Positions 15,776-23,821 of a DNA stretch of 64,000 nucleotides are shown piece by piece (positions within the stretch are counted from its first letter, which is position 1; each line of letters opens with the position of its first letter). Origin of the DNA: Marinicella pacifica (GTDB lineage Bacteria > Pseudomonadota > Gammaproteobacteria > Xanthomonadales > Marinicellaceae). A model generated the notes under the pieces. That model saw only the letters and a program-made list of their open reading frames with translations. It made no database searches and had not been told where the DNA came from. Position numbers and translations under genes: made by a program. The stretch is taken from contig NZ_BMEO01000007.1 in the NCBI RefSeq assembly GCF_014636635.1, positions 1-64,000 on the forward strand, in the 5' to 3' direction.

Positions 15776-17583
15776 ACAGCGGCCTTCGCGTCACGACGCG
15801 CCTCATCGTCCAATTGTGCTGACTCCACCAGATGTATAAAAGCATCTTCCATGGTGGGGTCAGGATGTTTTTCGTTAACGGCGCCCTGTTTCAGGGCATC
15901 GGGTGTATCCAGCGCAATCAGTCGTGCCCGGTACATCATCGCCACCCGATCGCAGTATTCTGCTTCATCCATAAAATGGGTGGTCACCATAATGGTCACA
16001 CCTTTGCGTGCCAGACCGTTAATATGGGTCCAGAATTCGCGTCGGGTAATGGGGTCCACACCGGAAGTCGGCTCATCCAGGAACAACACCGGCGGCCGGT
16101 GCATCAAAGCACAGGCCAACGCCAGGCGCTGTTTATAACCAAGTGGCAATGAATCCGGTGAAGTACTCAAATATTGAGACAAATCAAAGGTGTTAATCAT
16201 CTCATCAATACGTTGTCGCTTGATATCGCCTTCCAGCCCATAAACACCGGCGGAAAACTCAAGATTCTGTTGCACCGACAGCAAACCGTATAAAGAAAAC
16301 TTTTGTGCCATATAACCCAACTGGCTTTTGGCAGATCCGGTGGCATAACGTAAATCATGTCCAACCACCTGCGCCTCACCTTCGGTCGGTTTAAGCAAGC
16401 CACAGAGCATCTTAAAAGTGGTTGATTTGCCCGCTCCATTGGGTCCGAGCAGACCAAATATTTCACCTTTTTGCACCTCGAAACTGACATCGTCTGTGGC
16501 GGTAAAATCACCGAAACGTTTGGTTAAATTGCGACAAGAAACGGCCACATCCGAACCCAGTTCAACCGCATCAATACGCTCAGCCAGCGCCGAAGTGCCA
16601 CCGGGACCGCCGCCCAGTAAATCAATGAATGCATCTTCAAATCTGGGTTGAACCAGAGTCAGGCTGGCACCCACGTCATCGGCCAGTGCTTTAATTTCCC
16701 GGGTGTTGGCATCCTCACGTAACACCACCCGCACCGCATCACCCTGAATCACACCGTCACCGACACTGGCTAAATTGAGTGCCTTGGATAACACCGCGCG
16801 GCGTTCAGTGCCAACCTGTTCCAATCGATAACTGCGTTCCTTAATTTGATCGGTTAGTTCCTGAGGTGGACCATTAAATTCAAGTTTGCCTTCATTTAAT
16901 AACAACACGCTTTGACAGCGCTCCGCTTCATCCAGATAGGCTGTTGACCACACCACCGCCATGCCGTCGTCGGTTAATTCCTGTACCATACGCCACAAAT
17001 CCTGACGACTCACCGGATCAACGCCGACACTGGGCTCATCCAACAACAATACCTTGGGTTTTGCCATCAGCGCACAAGCCAGTCCCAGTTTTTGTTTCAT
17101 ACCACCGGATAACTTACCGGCCAGACGTTTGGTAAACGGCCCAAGCCGGGTGAAATCGAGCAAACTGTCAAAGATATCACCATGCTGATCGGCATCCATA
17201 CCACGCAATTGTGCGTATAGACGCATGTTTTCCATCACCGACAAATCTTCGTAAAGACCAAATCGCTGCGGCATATAACCACTGACTATATGAATGGCTT
17301 CGTTGTCATCCACCACGTCAAACCCGGCCAGCGTTACGCGACCGCTGTTAGGTACCAATAAGCCGGTCATAATACGCATCAAGGTGGTTTTACCTGCACC
17401 ATCAGGGCCCACCAAACCGGTTAACCGACCATATTGGATTTCGGCACTGAAACCATTGAGCGCTTGCACCTCGCCAAAACGCTTCACCACATCTTCGATC
17501 ACCACTGCGGCATTATTTTTACCCAATCGGCGAAAAACATCACTTGTGATGGCGGTACTCATGACATGATTAACATTTGACAT
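15772..17583 (-). CDS. Tandem-domain ABC exporter ATPase (YbhF/RbbA-like)
   Basis: A 603-residue cytosolic ATPase with two nucleotide-binding domains in one chain. Domain 1 has Walker A GPDGAGKTT (near residue 60), signature LSGGMKQKLG and Walker B VLLLDEPSVGVDP. Domain 2 has Walker A GPNGAGKST (near 380), a degenerate signature LPLGYKQRLA and Walker B VLFLDEPTSGVDP. Duplicated ATPase, two permeases and HlyD adaptor in this order match E. coli YbhGFSR, and more distantly YhiI-RbbA-YhhJ; unlike RbbA there is no fused membrane part. It starts 2 bases after the adaptor stop. Two usable Walker pairs suggest an asymmetric ATPase with one weaker site. Confidence 0.93.
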   Translation of the reverse strand: MSNVNHVMSTAITSDVFRRLGKNNAAVVIEDVVKRFGEVQALNGFSAEIQYGRLTGLVGPDGAGKTTLMRIMTGLLVPNSGRVTLAGFDVVDDNEAIHIVSGYMPQRFGLYEDLSVMENMRLYAQLRGMDADQHGDIFDSLLDFTRLGPFTKRLAGKLSGGMKQKLGLACALMAKPKVLLLDEPSVGVDPVSRQDLWRMVQELTDDGMAVVWSTAYLDEAERCQSVLLLNEGKLEFNGPPQELTDQIKERSYRLEQVGTERRAVLSKALNLASVGDGVIQGDAVRVVLREDANTREIKALADDVGASLTLVQPRFEDAFIDLLGGGPGGTSALAERIDAVELGSDVAVSCRNLTKRFGDFTATDDVSFEVQKGEIFGLLGPNGAGKSTTFKMLCGLLKPTEGEAQVVGHDLRYATGSAKSQLGYMAQKFSLYGLLSVQQNLEFSAGVYGLEGDIKRQRIDEMINTFDLSQYLSTSPDSLPLGYKQRLALACALMHRPPVLFLDEPTSGVDPITRREFWTHINGLARKGVTIMVTTHFMDEAEYCDRVAMMYRARLIALDTPDALKQGAVNEKHPDPTMEDAFIHLVESAQLDDEARRDAKAAV

Positions 17584-17585
17584 GG

Positions 17586-18614
17586 TTATTGCCCTGATAC
17601 CGATTTATGACCGCTCTGATCCACTTCAACCGTAACCGGCATACCCTGACGCAAATCTTGATTGGCATCCGTGACGGTAATTCGTAAGCGGTAAACCAGA
17701 TCCGTGCGCAAATCTGTGGTTTCAACCGACTTCGGCGTAAACTCGGCTCGCGGCGAAATAAACCCAATCTGACCCTGATAAGCCTGATCAGATGAATCGG
17801 TGAATACCCGCACCTGAGTACCCGGGGCAATATGACCCAGATTCGGCTCGCTGACATAGGCGCGCACATAAACCGGATCGCGCAAACTTAAACTATAGAC
17901 CGTGCTGTTACTGGCCACCATACTGCCCGGTTCGCGCACCCGCGCCAAAACCGTGGCATCACTGGGCGCCACCAAATCAGTATCTGCCAGCGCCCTTTCA
18001 GCTTGTGCCACCGCCGCTTGCGCCACCGCCACCCGCGCTTCACCGGCAGCAATGTCTTCATCCCGAAATCCGGCTTCTACCAATGACAAGGCGGCTTTTG
18101 CTGAGGCCAGATTGGCCGCCGACTGATTACGCATGGCCAGCGCCGCGTCCACTGCCCGTTGACTGGTGGCACCAGATTCAAGTAACGCACTTTGACGCTG
18201 ATAATTGCGTTCCGCCTCATGGTAATTTGCCTGCGTCTGCGCGACTGTCGCTTCTGCCTGCAGAACTTCCTGCGGCCGGTTGCCGCTGTGAAGCTTATCC
18301 AGTTCTGCCTGGGCGGCTTGTAATTCGGCTTTGGCAGCCGCCAGTTTATCCCGATAAGGCCCGCCATCCAGCTGCGCCATAATCTCGCCGGCGTTCACTT
18401 GATCGCCCTCATCAAACAGCATCTCGGTTAATCGACCGGGTTGACGAAAAGCCAGTTCCACCTCACGAATGTCCACATTGCCATATAAACGCAAGGTCGA
18501 GTCATCGTTTTGTTCACGTAATACAAACCACCACACCGACACGGCGGTGACAGCTATGATAATAAGAACCAAGAGTATGCGGCCTTTTTTACCGCCGGAT
18601 TGTTGCGTATTCAT
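17586..18614 (-). CDS. HlyD-family periplasmic adaptor (YbhG/YhiI-like)
   Basis: A 342-residue adaptor anchored by one N-terminal membrane helix (about 12-32). It contains a split lipoyl domain (FDEGDQVNAGEIMAQLD and the TVLARVREPGSMV half), a long alpha-hairpin (about 85-190, alanine- and glutamine-rich) and a beta-barrel. I choose the ATG at 18614 because it overlaps the stop of the preceding 63-codon frame as ATGA; an in-frame ATG five codons earlier (18629) would also work but lies inside that gene. It should link the ABC permeases to the NodT-type lipoprotein encoded at the end of the operon. Confidence 0.9.
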   Translation of the reverse strand: MNTQQSGGKKGRILLVLIIIAVTAVSVWWFVLREQNDDSTLRLYGNVDIREVELAFRQPGRLTEMLFDEGDQVNAGEIMAQLDGGPYRDKLAAAKAELQAAQAELDKLHSGNRPQEVLQAEATVAQTQANYHEAERNYQRQSALLESGATSQRAVDAALAMRNQSAANLASAKAALSLVEAGFRDEDIAAGEARVAVAQAAVAQAERALADTDLVAPSDATVLARVREPGSMVASNSTVYSLSLRDPVYVRAYVSEPNLGHIAPGTQVRVFTDSSDQAYQGQIGFISPRAEFTPKSVETTDLRTDLVYRLRITVTDANQDLRQGMPVTVEVDQSGHKSVSGQ

Positions 18615-18802
18615 CGTTGATTGTCCCATTGAATGCTGACGTTAACCGATTGAGCACTGGGCTTAATCGGACTTGTTGGTTTCTGTTTGGGTATGACTTG
18701 GGCACCGATAGTAATGGGCATAACACCATCATCGCCCCAGCCATACAAATGGTCAGCCAAATATTGTTTGGCCTGCCAGTTCACTTTTCTTTTGTTGTTC
18801 AT
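18611..18802 (-). CDS. Unknown 63-residue protein, coupled to the HlyD gene
   Basis: I do not recognise this small protein. It is basic at the N-terminus (MNNKRKVNWQAKQYLADHLY), then GWGDDGVMPI, a Pro/Lys stretch (PKQKPTSPIKP) and a polar end; there is no signal peptide or membrane helix. Evidence for being real: AGGAAA stands 8 bases before the ATG, it fills the gap between the beta-CASP gene and the HlyD gene, and its TGA overlaps the HlyD ATG (ATGA at 18611-18614). It may act as a coupling leader or as a small accessory subunit. Function not assigned. Confidence 0.6.
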   Translation of the reverse strand: MNNKRKVNWQAKQYLADHLYGWGDDGVMPITIGAQVIPKQKPTSPIKPSAQSVNVSIQWDNQR

Positions 18803-18853
18803 AATCGTTTCCTGTCAATCAGCTATATTCAGCTGTTTGTTGATAAATGAGTG

Positions 18854-20254
18854 TCACACCATGACTTCCTGTCCGGGCTCGGGCACTGATACCTGCCAGC
18901 CATGCGCCTGCCGTAAACTTTCGGCAAAATCTGTGGCCGCTGTTTGCTCGCCATGAACCACAAACGTATGTTGTGGTGGCCGTTGAAAATGACCGGTCCA
19001 GGCCAATAAAGCCGGCAAATCAGCATGCGCTGATAAACCGCCTCCGGCACTATATATCGAAGCACGCACGGGAATCTCATCACCAAATATTCGTACCCGT
19101 TTCGCGCCATCGATTAAACGTCGGCCCAGTGTCCCTTCGGCCTGAAATCCTGTTATTAAGACACTGCATTCTTCCCGGGGTAAGTTATGCACCAAATGAT
19201 GTTTAATTCTGCCTGCAGTACACATACCACTGGCAGAAATAATGATGGCCCCGGAACGCACTTGATTTAAACCTTTTGATTCAGCCACACTTTCCGTGAA
19301 ATACAAAAAGGGAATATCCTTTCCCAAGTTGTGCCAACCGGCCAAATCTCGAGCAGCCACATCAAATAAATCCATGTGATTTTGGGTAATTCGGGTCACT
19401 TCGGTGGCCATGGGTGAATCCACAAAAACCTTTAAGTGATGTAATCGGCCTAAACGGCTGAGACGATGTAAATGGTAAAGAACCTCTTGGGTACGGCCCA
19501 CGGCAAAAGCCGGCACAATGACATTACCACCATTTTTCAGGGTCTCTTCGATGGCAGTGATTAGCTCAGCTTCCGTGGCAGTCATATCTTTATGCACCCG
19601 ATTACCATAGGTTGATTCAATCACCAAAATATCCGTTTCATCGATAATCGTAGGATCACAAATAATGGGTCTTCCCGGTTGACCCAAATCACCACTGAAA
19701 ACTATTTTGATAGTCTTCGTGCCTTCAGTCAGCCAAATTTCAATAATGGCTGATCCAAGAATATGACCGGCATCGCGAAATTGACAACGAATACCTGTAT
19801 CAGGAGTTATCTCTCTGTCATAGTCATGTAACCGCACTTGCTTCAGCATGTTTTGCGCATCAATTTGGGTATATAGCGGCTCATTAACAGCTTGTCTGGC
19901 TCGTCTTGATTTGGCGTAACGTTTGGCACGTTCAGCATCATTTTCCTGAATATGGGCACTGTCAAGCAACATGACCTGCAATAAATCTGCAGTTGCCGAA
20001 GTGCAATGGATGGTTCCGGCAAATCCGGCTTTAGTTAATTTAGGTAACAAACCACTGTGGTCTATATGGGCGTGGGTTAACAGCACAAAGTCGATGGATT
20101 TTGCATCAAATGCAAACGGCTCATGATTGCGAGTCGATGCTTGACGGCCACCCTGATACATACCACAATCGACTAAAAAACGGGTACTTTCGGTTTCCAC
20201 CAAAAAACATGAACCGGTGACTTCCTGGGCGGCACCGTGAAATGTTATTTTCAT
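18854..20254 (-). CDS. Beta-CASP metallo-beta-lactamase-fold ribonuclease-like protein
   Basis: A 466-residue cytosolic protein. The N-terminal metallo-beta-lactamase domain carries the zinc motif HAHIDH (residues 61-66) and later DAGHILGSA and SGDLG. The beta-CASP insert (about 195-360) and a C-terminal RNA-specificity domain (ISASGMCTAGRIKHHL, then SAHADLPALL) give the CPSF73-like YsfA/TTHA0252 architecture, whose members are RNA endo- or exonucleases. All metal ligands appear present. Its ATG overlaps the stop of the small membrane protein gene (ATGA at 20251-20254), so it belongs to the TetR-controlled operon; an RNase-like gene is not part of the usual YbhGFSR set. Confidence 0.92.
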   Translation of the reverse strand: MKITFHGAAQEVTGSCFLVETESTRFLVDCGMYQGGRQASTRNHEPFAFDAKSIDFVLLTHAHIDHSGLLPKLTKAGFAGTIHCTSATADLLQVMLLDSAHIQENDAERAKRYAKSRRARQAVNEPLYTQIDAQNMLKQVRLHDYDREITPDTGIRCQFRDAGHILGSAIIEIWLTEGTKTIKIVFSGDLGQPGRPIICDPTIIDETDILVIESTYGNRVHKDMTATEAELITAIEETLKNGGNVIVPAFAVGRTQEVLYHLHRLSRLGRLHHLKVFVDSPMATEVTRITQNHMDLFDVAARDLAGWHNLGKDIPFLYFTESVAESKGLNQVRSGAIIISASGMCTAGRIKHHLVHNLPREECSVLITGFQAEGTLGRRLIDGAKRVRIFGDEIPVRASIYSAGGGLSAHADLPALLAWTGHFQRPPQHTFVVHGEQTAATDFAESLRQAHGWQVSVPEPGQEVMV

Positions 20255-20670
20255 GGTGACTCTCCACCTAGCTGACGCTTTCTAATTTGCTGCCAGGCAA
20301 TCACCGCAATCGCGGCCCATATCGCCGTACGAAGACTCATGGCAATCACCGTCCGTTGGGCAAAGGCGCCACCCAATGCAACATGAAGACCAAAAGCGGC
20401 AAATACAAACGCTGTTGCGGCTGCCAGGCTAACCGCCAACCAAACCGCCCAACGCCTTTGTAACCACATGCCGATTCCGGCCAGAATATAGAAGAAACCG
20501 GCGATAAAGTTAAACCACAGTACAAAAGGCACATAATCACCGGCCGCTTGAACAGCGGCTTCATCACCATACAGAACCAAGCCACCTTCTTTTAAAGTTA
20601 ATAGCCCAAATGCCACAGCAAATAAAGCCACAAGGCGAATCCAAAAAGTCTGTTTTTTTAGTGTTGTCAT
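20251..20670 (-). CDS. Small four-helix membrane protein, unknown function
   Basis: A 139-residue protein with four predicted membrane helices (about 12-30, 45-68, 73-98 and 108-128) and a short basic C-terminus (RKRQLGG). I do not recognise a named family. The start at 20670 is chosen because AAGAGA lies about 7 bases before it; an upstream in-frame start at 20691 would place the ribosome site inside the gene. It is the first gene after a promoter and operator at 20696-20743 and is translationally coupled to the beta-CASP gene. It probably belongs to the exporter regulon, but its role is unknown. Confidence 0.75.
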   Translation of the reverse strand: MTTLKKQTFWIRLVALFAVAFGLLTLKEGGLVLYGDEAAVQAAGDYVPFVLWFNFIAGFFYILAGIGMWLQRRWAVWLAVSLAAATAFVFAAFGLHVALGGAFAQRTVIAMSLRTAIWAAIAVIAWQQIRKRQLGGESP

Positions 20671-20695
20671 AATAATTCTCTTGAAAACCACGGTT

Positions 20696-20743
20696 TAGTA
20701 AGTGAGTACTCACTATCTTTAATCTTTCTGACTGCTTTGTCAA
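20696..20743 (-). promoter_or_regulatory. Promoter and TetR-type operator of the exporter operon
   Basis: On the minus strand TTGACA (20738-20743) and AAAGAT (20715-20720) are 17 bases apart. Immediately downstream and overlapping is the perfect 14-bp palindrome AGTGAGTACTCACT (20701-20714), flanked by TAGTA on one side and ATC on the other. Nearly the same arrangement precedes the TetR gene at 21582-21627. The operator covers the -10 and start region, as expected for repression. Confidence 0.72.
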
Positions 20744-20972
20744 GCAATTTTATATATTTAAGTGATTATTAATCTATCCGAGAAGTGCTGAGAGCAGCAC
20801 AGTTCACTGCGCCGGGTAATGAAGACATGCGATTTCACCACAGCTTAAGACGACTCCATGGATGAAGAAGTTAGAATCGAGATTGAATCAGAGATCGAAG
20901 CATAAGGAATGCCCGTTAAGGGCGTGAGTATACGACCGCTTGCGCCCCATGAACATCCGTTTGTTTATGGGT
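20744..20972. other. Intergenic region with two hairpins, no gene
   Basis: This stretch lies between the TetR stop and the operon promoter. It holds GTGCTG-AGAG-CAGCAC (20785-20800) and a 10-bp stem CCCATGAACA / TGTTTATGGG (20946-20971, one G-T pair), which ends one base after the TetR stop. Neither has a T-run on the minus strand, so they are not classic terminators. No convincing reading frame was seen. Confidence 0.5.
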
Positions 20973-21572
20973 TTATAGTAAGGACTGTCGATACACATTA
21001 AAGACCGCTTCTGCCTGCGCCAACATATCCTGTCGATCTGCCGCCAGCATTGATTGCATCACCAACCCCTGAATACTGCCAATAAAAAGCAGCGTTGCCG
21101 CCTCAATGTCTAAATTTGGATTGAGCTCACCACGTTCTTTCCCTGTGCGCATGATATCCTGTAATAAATCAGCATACTGCGCGATTAGTTGCTTCACCAT
21201 CTGTTTGGGTACGCTGTTTTTGTCATGTTGCAGCTCACCAAAGAGTATGCGTGGAATTCCTGGATGCTTACTGACAAAAGAAATATGGGCTAAAAACATA
21301 GACTGTAATTTGTCTATGGCCGAATCTTCTGATTTGATGGCTTTATGAATGTGCTTCATTAAGCGCTCGGCCACCCAACCCATGACCCCGGAAAAAATAG
21401 ATTCCTTGGTGGGGAAATGCCTGAATATCGCGCCTTGCGTTAAACCCATTTTATCGGCGAGAGCCTGGGTGGTGATGGCATTGGGGTTCTGTTCGCCTGC
21501 TAAATCTATCAGGGTCTCAACGGTTTCAAGGCGTCGTTGTTCAGCGGTTTTATTTTTTGTTCTGGAAGTCAT
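20973..21572 (-). CDS. TetR/AcrR family transcriptional regulator (CecR-like position)
   Basis: A 199-residue repressor-type protein. The N-terminal HTH is clear (about residues 33-58, ITTQALADKMGLTQGAIFRHF followed by PTKESIF), and the rest is an all-helical ligand and dimer domain ending in a TetR_C-like VFNVYRQSLL. In E. coli the TetR protein CecR precedes ybhGFSR, which matches the setting here. Its own promoter region holds a site matching the one before the exporter operon, implying autorepression. There is no good ribosome site before the ATG: the operator ends only 9 bases upstream. The inducer is unknown. Confidence 0.92.
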   Translation of the reverse strand: MTSRTKNKTAEQRRLETVETLIDLAGEQNPNAITTQALADKMGLTQGAIFRHFPTKESIFSGVMGWVAERLMKHIHKAIKSEDSAIDKLQSMFLAHISFVSKHPGIPRILFGELQHDKNSVPKQMVKQLIAQYADLLQDIMRTGKERGELNPNLDIEAATLLFIGSIQGLVMQSMLAADRQDMLAQAEAVFNVYRQSLL

Positions 21573-21581
21573 GACATTTTA

Positions 21582-21627
21582 GATAGTAAGTGACCACTAT
21601 CTTCTCATATTTTTATGCCACTGCCAA
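21582..21627 (-). promoter_or_regulatory. Promoter and operator of the TetR gene
   Basis: On the minus strand TTGGCA (21622-21627), 17 bases, then GAAGAT (21599-21604). Overlapping the -10 is the imperfect palindrome GATAGTAAGTGACCACTATC (21582-21601, plus-strand reading). It shares AGTAAGTGA and CACTATCTT with the operator at 20696-20717, but the centre is 4 bases shorter. Confidence 0.68.
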
Positions 21628-21700
21628 TCATTAGTTTTCTTAGCTGAATTACCTTTCATATAAGCGGAAAGATCTATCTTGTTTTGAAGACATCGTCGGG

Positions 21701-23032
21701 CTAAATACCAGAGAAATTAATACGCACTTCAAAACCATCTATACGATTAACGGCAGGTGAGTGAATGGTCATGGTGGCACCGACACCGCTAACAATGGCA
21801 TCAGCTATCGCTAAACCCAGGCCGGATCCTTCAGCTTGGCTGTTAGATCTGACAAAACGACGATGAAGCTGAGTTAATTTTTCGGCCGGGATAACATCTG
21901 CATGATTGATGATGCGTAAAGTACCCTGGGCAGAAAACTGTATCTCTATCGGTTTACCTTCATGACCATGCTTAATGGCATTATCCAATAGGTTTTGCAC
22001 CAGGATGGCAAAGGCATCGGCATCCAGATTAGACATGAATGATTCATTGTCCGGTACATTTAAGTGAATGACTGCATTTGCATAGGAGCGTCTGAATTCT
22101 TCAACAATCAAGCGTAAAAGACTGATTAAATCATGCCGTTCAGAGGACAATAAACGGCCACCTTCGGCTTTGGCTAACTGCATCAGTTTCTCAGATAATC
22201 GAGACAGCTTCCGTATCGAGGTTTCGATTTTGCTGGCTTGTTCCTGGCTCGAACCCGCCGGCAAGGTTTGTTGCAGCCTTTGTATTTGTGCCAGTGCCGT
22301 GGCAATCGGTGTGCGTAATTCATGGGCACTGTTAGCGGTAAAGGCATGTTCTAACTCCATGGCCCGGCGCAATCGCTGCAATAAATCATTCAAAGATTCG
22401 GCAATGGTATTAACCTCAGCGGGTAAATTATGGTTTTGTATCGGCGATAGGTCGCCACCATCACGTGATTTAATGGCTTCGCTAAAAGCCAGCACATGGC
22501 GCAAACTGTAACGCACAAAAACCCAGGTGCCGAAAAAGCACAGTGGAATAAGTATCGCCAGCGGCCACACCAGGGTGAAAACCATTTCCCGGAGCGCTTC
22601 TTGTCTTTGTGATAAGGGTTCTGCCACCTGTATATGCAGTGTATCCTGAACTGCTGAGGCACCATAAAACCGGTGACTTGCCGATGAACTAAAACCAGTC
22701 TGAAAATCTGGCTTAAATACCGCCGGATCCGCGTTGTGCGATTTCAGCAAAACCGCACCGCTGTTATCGCGCACCAGATAGATAAAATATTCGTCATGAG
22801 CGGCGAATGGCATAATATTTTGTAATTGCCCGGGGGGTTCACTGTTGATAATTTCAACCACCGCCAACGGCATAATACGCTGCGCCGTTTCCGCTAAAGC
22901 ACTATCAAACATTTCATTCATTCTGTCACGCAACACAGTTACCGCCACCACCAGGGCCAAAACCCATAAAAGAGCAACACCCAGAGTTAAGCCGACGCCC
23001 AGGGTTTTTTGCAAACTTTTTGTCCGCTTCAT
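21701..23032 (-). CDS. Sensor histidine kinase, QseC/PmrB-like
   Basis: A 443-residue inner membrane kinase. TM1 (about 12-35), a periplasmic domain of about 110 residues, TM2 (about 150-175), a HAMP-like linker, H-box SAHELRTPIA with phospho-acceptor His237, N-box NLLDNAIKHG and G-box GSGLGLAIADAIV are all visible. Its ATG overlaps the regulator stop (ATGA at 23029-23032). The periplasmic domain has few cysteines and no obvious metal cluster, so the signal is unknown. The genes nearby suggest that it senses a redox or envelope condition that calls for the PepSY/flavin proteins. Confidence 0.92.
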   Translation of the reverse strand: MKRTKSLQKTLGVGLTLGVALLWVLALVVAVTVLRDRMNEMFDSALAETAQRIMPLAVVEIINSEPPGQLQNIMPFAAHDEYFIYLVRDNSGAVLLKSHNADPAVFKPDFQTGFSSSASHRFYGASAVQDTLHIQVAEPLSQRQEALREMVFTLVWPLAILIPLCFFGTWVFVRYSLRHVLAFSEAIKSRDGGDLSPIQNHNLPAEVNTIAESLNDLLQRLRRAMELEHAFTANSAHELRTPIATALAQIQRLQQTLPAGSSQEQASKIETSIRKLSRLSEKLMQLAKAEGGRLLSSERHDLISLLRLIVEEFRRSYANAVIHLNVPDNESFMSNLDADAFAILVQNLLDNAIKHGHEGKPIEIQFSAQGTLRIINHADVIPAEKLTQLHRRFVRSNSQAEGSGLGLAIADAIVSGVGATMTIHSPAVNRIDGFEVRINFSGI

Positions 23033-23688
23033 GAAGTTTTCATCCGATAGCCCAAACCACGCACCGTTTCAATCAGTTCCTTGCCCAGCTTCTTGCGTAA
23101 ACGACTGACGTAAACTTCAATGGTATTACTTTCAATTTCGGCACCAAAAGCATAGAGATGATCTTCTAATTGCACTTTTGACAATAACATACCGGGTCTT
23201 TGTAAGAATGCTTCAAGCAAAGCCCACTCACGGGCGGTTAACTGTATTTCACCACCGGCTCGAGTAACCTGATGATTGTTTAAATCAACAGTTAAGTCAG
23301 CCAGCTTAATGGTTGGATTGGGGTTGCCCGCATAACGTCGGGCTACCGCACCAACCCGGGCACTCAGCTCAGATAAATCAAAGGGTTTGACCAGATAATC
23401 ATCGGCACCCGCATTTAAACCTTTGATCCGATCAGAAATCTGATCTTTAGCGGTTAAAATAATCACCGCTGTACTGTCGCCTGAATGTCTTAATGCCTTC
23501 AACAAATCAATGCCATGGCCATCAGGCAGCATCAAATCAAGTAAAATTAAATCGTATTCGGTACTGGCCAGTGCGGCTTTGGCCTGACCAATGGTTTGCA
23601 CCCAATCCACCGCATGGCCTTCATCGGTCATCTGATTGTCGATTACCTCACCTAACTCGATGGTATCTTCAAGCAATAATAGCCGCAT
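23029..23688 (-). CDS. OmpR-family response regulator, QseB/PmrA-like
   Basis: A 219-residue regulator. The receiver domain has the acidic pocket (LLEDT), phospho-acceptor Asp51 (LLDLMLPDG), Thr79 and Lys101 (LVKPFD). A winged-helix Trans_reg_C domain follows (about 125-219), with LTAREWALLEAFLQRPG and the recognition part SNTIEVYVSRLRKKLG. It is co-transcribed with its kinase and divergent from the ferric-reductase-like gene. A perfect TATAAT for its own promoter is at 23734-23739. The direct-repeat box at 23762-23776 lies between the two promoters and recurs before the PepSY operon, so it is the likely binding site. Confidence 0.94.
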   Translation of the reverse strand: MRLLLLEDTIELGEVIDNQMTDEGHAVDWVQTIGQAKAALASTEYDLILLDLMLPDGHGIDLLKALRHSGDSTAVIILTAKDQISDRIKGLNAGADDYLVKPFDLSELSARVGAVARRYAGNPNPTIKLADLTVDLNNHQVTRAGGEIQLTAREWALLEAFLQRPGMLLSKVQLEDHLYAFGAEIESNTIEVYVSRLRKKLGKELIETVRGLGYRMKTS

Positions 23689-23733
23689 CTCAAAATCTGC
23701 CTTTTCAATTAATCAATCATAACGCGATTGGCC

Positions 23734-23790
23734 ATTATAAGGTAAATTTCGATAAGTATTTTCAGCTTGCTGTCAGGATAGCCATATAAA
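23734..23790. promoter_or_regulatory. Divergent promoters with an OmpR-type direct-repeat box
   Basis: Plus strand: TTTCAG at 23760-23765 and TGTCAGGA at 23771-23778 place two TCAG cores 11 bases apart, followed by TATAAA (23785-23790), a -10 for the rightward gene. Minus strand: TATAAT at 23734-23739 is a -10 for the response regulator, with a poor -35. The repeat spacing is typical for OmpR-family dimers. Confidence 0.6.
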
Positions 23791-23821
23791 GTGAACAACA
23801 ATTAGTCATCGGATGTAAACA

